A stretch of 64,000 nucleotides of DNA from Actinoplanes philippinensis (GTDB lineage: Bacteria > Actinomycetota > Actinomycetes > Mycobacteriales > Micromonosporaceae). The stretch lies in NCBI RefSeq assembly GCF_900113015.1, contig NZ_FONV01000001.1, positions 496,001 through 560,000 on the forward strand, in the 5' to 3' direction. A program made the position numbers and the translations under genes. The notes beneath the pieces were generated by a model that worked only from the letters and a program-made list of their open reading frames with translations, searched no databases and was not told the origin of the DNA. Below are positions 57,516-64,000 of this stretch, one piece after another. Position 1 is the stretch's first letter, and each line of letters starts with the position of its first letter.

Positions 57516-57762
57516 CGGGGAACACCTCATTACCTGTTTCACAGAAAGCATTGACACAAAGAATGGGAGGCCCCGTAGCGGTTCCGATGGGAAGCATCGG
57601 TCGCGGATGATGGCAGCGGACAAGCCTGGTTTGATCGCCTGTGCGCCCGCTGCTGGCGCGCTTTCTTCTGAAACCGCCGGGGCCGGTCACCATTCTTGGG
57701 TACGGCGCGGCCGGCTCACAACGCAATTAACCGGCGCGCCGCCCGGCACCTCGCTGCGCCCG

Positions 57763-58194
57763 TCAGCGCAGTTTGGCGCCGTAGACGTGGTCGACCGCGA
57801 GGGCCATCAGGACCCGGCGGTCGTCGACCATCACCTGCCGGTACTCGTCCCAGTCGGGGTGCTCGCCGGCCGCGCCACGGTAGTAGTCGACGAGGGCCTG
57901 CACCTCGGGGCCGTTCGGGTCGTCGCCCGGGCCGGTCAGCGTCACCGTGCCCTCGGCCGTCGCCCAGGCCCAGCCGTCGGGGCTGGTCACCTCCAGGGCG
58001 GCGCGCGGGTCGCGGCGCAGGTTGGCGGTCTTCGCGCGGTTCGCGGTGATCGACACGTAGATGGTCTCGGTGGTCCGGTCGTACCACGGGGTCACCGGTG
58101 AGAGCTGCGGCATCCCGTTGGCCTTGATCGTGGCCAGGACACCGATCCTGGTGCTCGCAATCAATTGACGAGGGTCGAACGAGGAGTCGGTCAT
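57763..58194 (-). CDS. PPOX-class F420/FMN-dependent oxidoreductase
   Basis: 143 residues, a single split-barrel flavin-binding domain: LIASTRIGVLATIKANGMPQ, SPVTPWYDRTTETIYVSITA, KTANLRRDPRAALEVTSPDG and WAWATAEGTVTLTGPGDD. The pattern matches actinobacterial F420-dependent reductases of the PPOX class, whose substrates are mostly unknown. It stands alone, divergent from the pectate lyase. ATG 58194 is used; the longer frame adds a Pro/Arg stub. Confidence 0.85.
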   Translation of the reverse strand: MTDSSFDPRQLIASTRIGVLATIKANGMPQLSPVTPWYDRTTETIYVSITANRAKTANLRRDPRAALEVTSPDGWAWATAEGTVTLTGPGDDPNGPEVQALVDYYRGAAGEHPDWDEYRQVMVDDRRVLMALAVDHVYGAKLR

Positions 58195-58325
58195 ACCCCT
58201 GCCAATCCGCGGGGCGGGCACGGTATTCCGGGTTGCCGGTGGCTTCGCGTGAGCAGGTGGAGCGCGTTGCCCGCACGCGCGGAGGTGCCGGCTACTTTAA
58301 GAGATCCTTAAGTCTGCCCGGGGGA

Positions 58326-58339
58326 GGAAACCGCTTTCT
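58326..58339. promoter_or_regulatory. LacI-like operator upstream of the pectate lyase
   Basis: GGAAACCGCTTTCT matches the palindrome GGAAAGCGCTTTCC at 12 of 14 positions. It lies 54 bases before the pectate lyase ATG. Confidence 0.55.
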
Positions 58340-58393
58340 CGCAGGATCCGTGCCTATGGAGAGAAACCCGTCCCTCCTAGCGAAAGGCACGTG

Positions 58394-59164
58394 ATGGCTG
58401 ATTCCCGGCGTATCAGAGGAAGAGCGATCGGGGCGGCGGTGATCGCTCTCGGACTGGGCGCGGCCGTCGTCTTCACGAACCTCGCGTCGGCGGCGGTGCC
58501 CGAGGCTGCCGGAGAGCAGGTGGTGACCGAGACGATCGAGGTCAGCGGGGTGTTCGACGGCGGGAACAAGCGGTTCATCGGCGGTGGCGCGCTGGGTGAC
58601 GGCGGACAGGACGAGGGACAGGACGCGCTGTTCGAGCTGGCCGACGGCGCGACGCTGCGCAACGTGATCCTGGGCAGCCCGGCCGCCGACGGGGTGCACT
58701 GTTCCGGCAGTTGCACGCTGTCCGGGGTGCACTGGGAGGACGTCGGTGAGGACGCGGCGACGTTCCGGGGCACCAACGCGACGGTGGTGATCGAGGGCGG
58801 CAGCGCGGCCAAGGCCGACGACAAGGTCTTCCAGGACAACCGGGGCGCGGGCGGCTCGGTGACGATCCGCGACTTCGAGGTGTCCGACTTCGGCAAGCTC
58901 TACCGGTCGTGCGGCAACTGTTCGACACAGGCGGCACGGACCGTACGCCTGGAGAAGATCGTCGCGACCGCGCCCGGCGACGTGCTCGCTGGCATCAACA
59001 CGAACCTCGGCGATCGCCTGACGATCGACGGCGTGACGCTGGTCGGCGACGAGATCGAGCTGTGCGACCGGTTCGAGGGCAACGACACCGGCGACGAGCC
59101 GACCAAGATCGGTTCCGGTCCGGACGGCGTGAGCTGCGTCGCGAGCAATGTGACCGGTCCGTGA
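58394..59164 (+). CDS. Secreted pectate lyase, PL3 type
   Basis: 256 residues. The signal peptide (GAAVIALGLGAAVVFTNLAS, cleavage near ASA) leads to a short parallel beta-helix typical of polysaccharide lyase family 3: FDGGNKRFIGGGALGDGGQD, LFELADGATLRNVILGSPAA, DGVHCSGSCTLSGVHWEDVG, EDAATFRG and KVFQDNRGAGGSVTIRDFEV. Conserved cysteines pair in the helix. It cleaves polygalacturonate by beta-elimination with calcium, completing the pectin set with the esterases at 28-29 kb and 46-47 kb. ATG 58394 follows GAAAGG; a GTG lies three bases earlier. Confidence 0.93.
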   Translation: MADSRRIRGRAIGAAVIALGLGAAVVFTNLASAAVPEAAGEQVVTETIEVSGVFDGGNKRFIGGGALGDGGQDEGQDALFELADGATLRNVILGSPAADGVHCSGSCTLSGVHWEDVGEDAATFRGTNATVVIEGGSAAKADDKVFQDNRGAGGSVTIRDFEVSDFGKLYRSCGNCSTQAARTVRLEKIVATAPGDVLAGINTNLGDRLTIDGVTLVGDEIELCDRFEGNDTGDEPTKIGSGPDGVSCVASNVTGP

Positions 59165-59168
59165 GACT

Positions 59169-59217
59169 CCCGCCGGGGCGGACGGTCCCCCAGTTACCTC
59201 TCGGCCGCCCCGGCGGG
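59169..59217 (+). terminator. Hairpin terminator after the pectate lyase
   Basis: CCCGCCGGGGCGG (59169-59181) pairs perfectly with CCGCCCCGGCGGG (59205-59217), a 13-bp stem around a 23-base loop, four bases after the stop codon. Confidence 0.8.
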
Positions 59218-59257
59218 CCCCTGTCCTGACAACGCGGCGCTCGGCCGTTGATCAGCC

Positions 59258-59550
59258 GGACCAGCGCGGCGTGTCGGCGCCGGGCCACCGCCTCTGATTC
59301 GACGCCGGATCAGCGCCGCGTGTCGATGCCGGGCCACCGCCGCGGTTTCGACACCGGATCAGCGCCGCGTGTCGGCGCCCGGCCACCGCCGCTGATTCGA
59401 CGCCGGATCAGCGCCGCGTGTCGATGCCGGGCCACCGCCGCGGTTTCGACACCGGATCAGCGCCGCGTGTCGGCACCGGGCCACCGCCGCGGTTCGATGC
59501 CGGATCAGCGCCGCGGTTCGATGCCGGATCAGCGCCGCGGTTCGGTGCCG
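59258..59550. repeat. 49-bp tandem array over the transglutaminase-gene stop
   Basis: Units marked by GGATCAGCGCCGCG start at 59307, 59356, 59405 and 59454 (steps of 49), with a diverged GGACCAGCGCGGCG copy at 59258, a 48-base step to 59502 and a half-unit at 59526. The stop codon of the transglutaminase-like gene (59529-59531) lies in the last GGATCAG. Copies are contiguous, with no spacers. Because 49 is not a multiple of three, the array shifts frame with every unit and is not coding. Confidence 0.9.
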
Positions 59551-61865
59551 GGTCGGCGATTCCACCGCAACGGCCCTGGGTGTACGGACCACCACACCCG
59601 CCGCCACCACGACCGTCGTTCCCGGAGCGCCGCAGCGTAGGCGACCACCTCGTCCCCCGCCCGCTGTGCCTGCCCCACATCGGCGGCCTCCGGCGCGAAC
59701 CCGGCCGTGTTGACCGCGTCCACCAGCCCGTCCAGCCCCGGCAACGGCGTCTCGTCCTCGACCGGCGTCTCCACCGGCGGCGTCTCCACCGGAACGGCCC
59801 GCCGCAGCAGACCGGCACGCCGCACCGGCGGTGGCAGGACGGCCGCGTGCCGTACCGCCTCGGTCGCCGACAGATGCGCCGGGACCGGCCGCCCGGCCAG
59901 CCGCAACGCGTCGGTGAACTCCAGCCAGGCCCCCGCGATCCGCTGCTCCGGGCTGCCCGTGAGCCGCCGTCTGCGCCGGCCGGCGCGCATCCCGGCGATC
60001 GCACCGGCCGCCCCGGCGAGGAGCAGCAGCACCCCGCCGGATGCGCCGGAGGCGACGATCACCGCCGACGGCCCGGCCTGCGCGGGTGGCGCCGCGATCG
60101 GTGCCGCCGCCGGCTCCGAGCCGGTGGCGGTGGGTGGTGGCGGCTCCGACTGGGACGGTGGCGGGCTGGGGGTGGGCGGCGTGAAGTCCTCCTCGACCGG
60201 GCGCACCTCGTCGGTCTTGGGCATCGGGTCGAACGCCACCCAGCCGAGCCCGTCGAAGTAGACCTCCGGCCAGGCCAGCGCGTCCCCGGCGGTGACCTGG
60301 CCACCGGCGGCGGGCGCGGTGAACCCGACGACGACCCGGCTCGGCAGGCCGGTCAGCCGGGCGAGCACCGCGTACGCCGCGGCGAACTGCTCCGACGTGC
60401 CCTTCTGCCCTCCGATGTCCCGCCTGCCGAACAGGAAGTGCCGCAGGTTGGGATAGGCGTGCCCGCTGGGGGCGTCGGCGACGTGCTGGTAGTGCTCGGC
60501 GAGGAACGCCTCGATGGCGACGGCACGGTCGTACGGCGCGCCGTTGCCCTCGGCGAGGTGCTGGGCGAGCTTCTCCACCTGGTCGGGGGTGCCGGCGCTG
60601 ATCGTCAGGTAGCGCTGGACGGCCTCGCCGGACGGCACGTCGGCGATCGGCAGCTGGTTGAGGTCCGGGTTCTGGACCTGCGACACCGCTGTGTAGTGGA
60701 GTCCTTCGGCGAGTCCCTCGGGCCGGATCAGGGTGCCGCTGGCCGCGTCGAAGGCGACCCGGGCCCCGGTGATCCGGGTGGGCGTCGGCACCGCCGGGAG
60801 CAGCCGCCCGGTCAGGCCGGTGATGGTGATCTGCTGCTGCGACTCGGTGACACGTGCCCCGGCGGGCACATCGGGTGACGGCAGCACCCGGCCGGCGTTG
60901 CGGTAGACCCCGCCGACCTTCCAGGTGACGCCGTCGTAGTCGGAGAGGACGGCGAGCCGCAGCCGTACCGTGGGCCTCGGCGCCGCGCTCTTCGCCGGCG
61001 CGGGTCTTCCGGACGCGGACGGCGAGGGCGCCGGGGCCGGGGCGGCGGCGGGATCGCCGGGGCGGAACTCCAGCAGCGGCTGCTTCGGGTCGAGCGCCCA
61101 TCCGGAGATCCGGTTCAGCGGGCTCTCGTCCAGGCTGTCCACGCGGGGCGGCTGCACGTACCGCCGGGGGTCGACCGGTGTCGCGGTGACGCGCTCGCCG
61201 ATCCACGGGCCGGCCGCGGCGATCACGCCCAGCAGCACCACCAGGCCGGCGACCGCCCCGCCGGCGGCGCGCACCCGCACGGCCGCGGGCGTGCCCGAAC
61301 CGATCCCGGAAGCCGCGGCGAGCGCCGCCACCACCAGTCCGGCGAGGGCGAGCGTGAACCCGGTGGCCGCCGACGCGTTCGGCCCGACGACGTAGAGCGA
61401 CGCCGCGTACACCGCCACCGGTGGCACGCAGCCGAGCAGCACCCGCCCGCTGCGGACGGCGACCTCGGTGGCGGCGAGCCCGGCGATCCAGATCGCGGCG
61501 ACCGCGACGACCACGGTGTCCGGTGCGGTCTCGACCGGGATCATGGCGGTGAGCAGCCGCGGGATGCCGTTGGTGAGGGCGTCGCGGGCGACCGTGACGG
61601 ACAGTCCGGCCGGCCCGGCGGCCAGGTGCAGGGCGAACGCCAGATAGCCACCGAGCAGGACGGTGGAGATCGGCGCGACCGCCCACGACGGAAGCCGGCG
61701 CATCGCGGCCCCGGCGCCGACCGACCCGAGCGCCGCGCCGGCGGCCAGCCGGAACATCAGGTCGTCCGCGTAGATGCGCCCGAGCACGGCTGCGGCCAGC
61801 ACCAGCATCCCGGCGAGCGCCAGCGGAACGAGGGCGCGGCGCATCATTCCCGCTACCCCGCCCAT
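59529..61865 (-). CDS. TgpA-like transglutaminase-fold membrane protein, likely inactive
   Basis: 778 residues. An N-terminal membrane block of about eight segments (DUF3488-like) is followed by an extracytoplasmic Pro/Ala linker, a transglutaminase-like domain, one membrane segment (VASGASGGVLLLLAGAAGAI) and a cytoplasmic tail. In the active form the motifs read G-x-C-E-Q-F and A-H-A-W-x-E-V-Y. Here they are GTSEQFAAAYAV (Ser491 for Cys) and DALAWPEVYF (Leu530 for His), with the Asp kept in FDPMP. Two of three catalytic residues are gone, so it is probably a structural or binding protein. It is third in the moxR-DUF58-tgpA operon. Confidence 0.85.
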   Translation of the reverse strand: MGGVAGMMRRALVPLALAGMLVLAAAVLGRIYADDLMFRLAAGAALGSVGAGAAMRRLPSWAVAPISTVLLGGYLAFALHLAAGPAGLSVTVARDALTNGIPRLLTAMIPVETAPDTVVVAVAAIWIAGLAATEVAVRSGRVLLGCVPPVAVYAASLYVVGPNASAATGFTLALAGLVVAALAAASGIGSGTPAAVRVRAAGGAVAGLVVLLGVIAAAGPWIGERVTATPVDPRRYVQPPRVDSLDESPLNRISGWALDPKQPLLEFRPGDPAAAPAPAPSPSASGRPAPAKSAAPRPTVRLRLAVLSDYDGVTWKVGGVYRNAGRVLPSPDVPAGARVTESQQQITITGLTGRLLPAVPTPTRITGARVAFDAASGTLIRPEGLAEGLHYTAVSQVQNPDLNQLPIADVPSGEAVQRYLTISAGTPDQVEKLAQHLAEGNGAPYDRAVAIEAFLAEHYQHVADAPSGHAYPNLRHFLFGRRDIGGQKGTSEQFAAAYAVLARLTGLPSRVVVGFTAPAAGGQVTAGDALAWPEVYFDGLGWVAFDPMPKTDEVRPVEEDFTPPTPSPPPSQSEPPPPTATGSEPAAAPIAAPPAQAGPSAVIVASGASGGVLLLLAGAAGAIAGMRAGRRRRRLTGSPEQRIAGAWLEFTDALRLAGRPVPAHLSATEAVRHAAVLPPPVRRAGLLRRAVPVETPPVETPVEDETPLPGLDGLVDAVNTAGFAPEAADVGQAQRAGDEVVAYAAALRERRSWWRRVWWSVHPGPLRWNRRPGTEPRR

Positions 61866-61887
61866 GGCACACCCCCGCCCGCCGTTG

Positions 61888-63042
61888 TCACCATCCGCGC
61901 ATCCCGTCCCAGGCGGCGGCGAACTCGGCGCCGTCGGCGGCCTCGATCACCAGCAGGCGGTCGGTGGCCGCGGCAGGCGACGAGTCACGGTCGCCGAGGA
62001 TTCCGGCAAGAGCGATGGGGTACGCGCTCCGCAGCCCACTGACGGCGCCGAGATCGTCACGCCCGCCCGGCCCGGTCAGGAAGATCAGCGTGTCCCCGAT
62101 CTTCTGCGCCCGCAGTCGTCGCAGGGTGGCCGCGAGGTCCCCGTCGCCGAGCACCGCCTCGGTGAGCACGTCCAGGTGCGGCCCGGTGGCGCTGCCGCCG
62201 ACCAGGTGCAGGCTGACCGGCAGATCCTCGCGGACGGCGGCGACCACGATCGACGCCGCGGCCTCGCACGCGTCCTCGAAGCTGTCGCCGTGATGGGCGG
62301 CGGCCCGGTCGTCGAGGAGCACCACGATCGTCGGCTCCGCCGTGTCGAGTTGCTCGCGGACCATCAGCTCGCCGACCTTGGCGCTGCTGCGCCAGTGCAC
62401 CCGCCGCAGCTCGTCGCCCGGAACGTACTCCCGCAACGTGTCGAACGTGATCGTCCCGTGCGGCACCTTGTCGACGTTGCCGTCCAGGCTGCGGGTGAGC
62501 CCGGCCGGGGTGGCACGCAGCGGATGCACCTTCGGGTGGACCCGCACCACGATCGTCTCGCCGTAGCCCCGGGCCAGGGTGATCAGCCCGAGCGGGTCAC
62601 GGCGGGTGACGTGCAGCGGCCCGATCGGGACGAGCCCGCGCCGGTGGGTGGGCACCGGATAGGTCTCCACGGTATCGTGGCCGGCCCGCAACCGCAGCAG
62701 CGGCACCTGCACCGACTCCGGCCCGCACCGGTCGGTGGCGACGAGGGTGGCCGCCCGCATCCGGCTGGTGTTGCTGATGGTGAGGGTGACGTCGGCCGGC
62801 TCGCCGCGGGCGACCCGGTCCGGATCGGCGACCCGGGTGACGCCGAGACGGGGCCGCCAGAACGCGAAGATCACCGCCGCGAGCACCGCGAAGCCCGCGG
62901 CCGCGCCGAGCAGCGCCAGGTCCGGGTACCCGTATCGGAACCCGGCCACGAGCAGCGTGACCGACCCGGCGATCAGGCCGATGCCGCGGGCGGTGAGCCC
63001 GGAGCGGGTGGTGGAACGGCGCACCGGATCAGGCCGGGACAT
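61888..63042 (-). CDS. DUF58 membrane-anchored protein
   Basis: 384 residues. Two N-terminal membrane segments (IGLIAGSVTLLVAGFRYGYP and LALLGAAAGFAVLAAVIFAF) are followed by a beta domain and the DUF58 hallmark LREYVPGDELRRVHWRSSAK, then a von Willebrand A-like fold (TIVVLLDDRAAAHHGDSFED). Such proteins always accompany MoxR ATPases, probably as their clients or effectors in envelope assembly. Its ATG overlaps the moxR end by 14 bases, and the transglutaminase-like gene follows 22 bases on. Confidence 0.9.
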   Translation of the reverse strand: MSRPDPVRRSTTRSGLTARGIGLIAGSVTLLVAGFRYGYPDLALLGAAAGFAVLAAVIFAFWRPRLGVTRVADPDRVARGEPADVTLTISNTSRMRAATLVATDRCGPESVQVPLLRLRAGHDTVETYPVPTHRRGLVPIGPLHVTRRDPLGLITLARGYGETIVVRVHPKVHPLRATPAGLTRSLDGNVDKVPHGTITFDTLREYVPGDELRRVHWRSSAKVGELMVREQLDTAEPTIVVLLDDRAAAHHGDSFEDACEAAASIVVAAVREDLPVSLHLVGGSATGPHLDVLTEAVLGDGDLAATLRRLRAQKIGDTLIFLTGPGGRDDLGAVSGLRSAYPIALAGILGDRDSSPAAATDRLLVIEAADGAEFAAAWDGMRGW

Positions 63043-64000
63043 GCTGGTCGGGCAGCGGAACGGGCACCGAGCGCAGCGCGTCGGCGAGCACCTCGGCCGG
63101 TGTCACGCCACGCAGCTGCGCGTCGGCGGAGAGCAGCACGCGGTGGGCGAAGACCGGCTCGACCAGCTCCTTGAAGTCCTCCGGCAGGACGTAGCCACGA
63201 CCGTTGATCAACGCGTACGCGGAGGCGGCACGGGTCAGGGCGATCACGCCGCGGGGGCTGACGCCGACCCGGACCTGCGGGTGGTTGCGGGTGGCGGCGG
63301 CCAGGCGTACGGCGTACGCGTAAAGGGGGTCGGCGATGTGCACCGCCGCGACCATCCGGGTCATCTCGCCGATCATGTTGGTGTCGGTGACCGGTTCGAG
63401 GCTGTCCGGTGACCGCACCGCGGCGCCGCGCAGCACCTCGATCTCGACGTCCTCGGACGGGTAGCCGACGGACAGTTTGACCAGGAACCGGTCGAGTTGC
63501 GCCTCGGGCAGACGGTAGGTGCCGTCCATCTCGACCGGGTTCTGGGTGGCCACGACGAGGAACGGCTGCGGCACCGGGTGGGGCATGCCGTCGACGGTGA
63601 CGCGGCGTTCCTCCATCACCTCCAGCAGCGCCGACTGGGTTTTCGGCGACGCCCGGTTGATCTCGTCGGCGATCACCAGATTGGCGAAGACCGGCCCCGG
63701 ATGGAACTCGAACCCGCGGTTGGCCTGGTTGAAGACGGTCACGCCGGACACGTCGGAGGGCAGCAGGTCGGGCGTGAACTGGATGCGCCGCCACTGCCCG
63801 CGGATCGACGCCGCCATCGCCCGGGCCAGGGTCGTCTTGCCGACCCCGGGCACGTCCTCGAGCAGCACGTGCCCCTGGGCGAACATCGCGGTGAGCGCCA
63901 GCCGGACGACCTCGGGCTTGCCGAGCACGACGGTGCCGATGCGGGTGGCGAGCTCACCGGCGACGTCGGCGAACCCCTGGATGTGGGCGGGGGTCAGCAC
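63029..64000 (-). CDS. MoxR-family AAA+ ATPase
   Basis: At least 323 residues. Walker A is DVPGVGKTTLARAMA, Walker B LVIADEINRASPKTQ, sensor 1 FLVVATQNPVEMDGTYRLPE, and the Arg finger region EAQLDRFLVKL; a C-terminal lid follows (VGVSPRGVIALTRAASAYAL). MoxR ATPases act as chaperones that mature or load partner proteins, here presumably DUF58 and the transglutaminase-like protein. The frame reaches the window edge with a GTG at 64000, so the true start may lie outside. Confidence 0.92.
   Translation of the reverse strand: MLTPAHIQGFADVAGELATRIGTVVLGKPEVVRLALTAMFAQGHVLLEDVPGVGKTTLARAMAASIRGQWRRIQFTPDLLPSDVSGVTVFNQANRGFEFHPGPVFANLVIADEINRASPKTQSALLEVMEERRVTVDGMPHPVPQPFLVVATQNPVEMDGTYRLPEAQLDRFLVKLSVGYPSEDVEIEVLRGAAVRSPDSLEPVTDTNMIGEMTRMVAAVHIADPLYAYAVRLAAATRNHPQVRVGVSPRGVIALTRAASAYALINGRGYVLPEDFKELVEPVFAHRVLLSADAQLRGVTPAEVLADALRSVPVPLPDQHVPA

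Noticed and set aside
57516..57762. Small plus-strand frames between the slipin and F420-type genes
   Set aside because: No ribosome site, no recognisable motif, and they extend into the neighbouring genes' shadows.
59258..59550. CRISPR-like array
   Set aside because: The 49-bp units are contiguous with no unique spacers, and no cas gene is present.

Overview
The window is high-GC actinobacterial DNA, most like Actinoplanes or a relative in the Micromonosporaceae. The evidence is the codon use, frequent GTG starts, tightly overlapping operons, the GlnX/GlnH pair and mycobacterial-type steroid genes. I see no rRNA, tRNA, CRISPR array or intact insertion sequence.

Positions 0.8-27 kb are a steroid-degradation island. 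hsaA-D-C-B (4342 to 823, minus) opens and cleaves rings A/B. kshA-orf-kshB (4424-7097, plus) is the 9-alpha-hydroxylase with an unknown protein between its two components. A KstD-like flavoprotein with hsaE-G-F (12119 to 7409, minus) turns the C5 fragment into central metabolites. kstD (12180, plus) and a second kstD (26283, minus) introduce the ring-A double bond. chsE1-chsE2-chsH-ltp2 (23376 to 18820, minus) removes the propionyl side chain, and here ChsH2 and ChsH1 are one polypeptide. kstR (23478) encodes the regulator. Four perfect matches to TNNAACNNGTTNNA lie at 4389, 12166, 23386 and 26325, one in each divergent promoter region, so the island looks like one KstR regulon. A membrane-biology insert (glnX, glnH, an NfeD-like protein, a flotillin; 13.8-18.2 kb) interrupts it.

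Positions 27-48.4 kb are mixed accessory DNA: a pectinesterase and a rhamnogalacturonan-acetylesterase-like GDSL enzyme with LacI-type operators, a serine hydrolase, an orphan amino-acid-type binding protein, two cyclic-di-GMP proteins, a plasmid-type RepA homologue beside a LexA-like repressor, an ArsR/MFS pair, and three uncharacterised polytopic membrane proteins in a row.

Positions 48.4-58.2 kb hold a HigA-like antitoxin with an N-terminally short HigB-like partner, a five-gene branched-chain-amino-acid-type ABC transporter divergent from a PaaX-family repressor, and the most unusual locus: a single protein joining an exosortase-like membrane domain to an ATP-grasp domain, overlapping a gene for a small exported protein ending in LPTGG, a membrane segment and an arginine cluster. 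A slipin-like gene lies upstream.

Positions 58.3-64 kb carry a PL3 pectate lyase with a third LacI-like operator, then a moxR-DUF58-transglutaminase operon read leftwards. Its transglutaminase-like domain has lost the catalytic Cys and His.

A recurring feature is short tandem repeats (13-57 bp units) at gene ends, in gene junctions or inside genes, near 2.36, 5.7, 7.2, 10.6, 37.4, 42.4, 44.0, 45.2 and 59.3 kb. Several include or abut the stop codon of the neighbouring gene.
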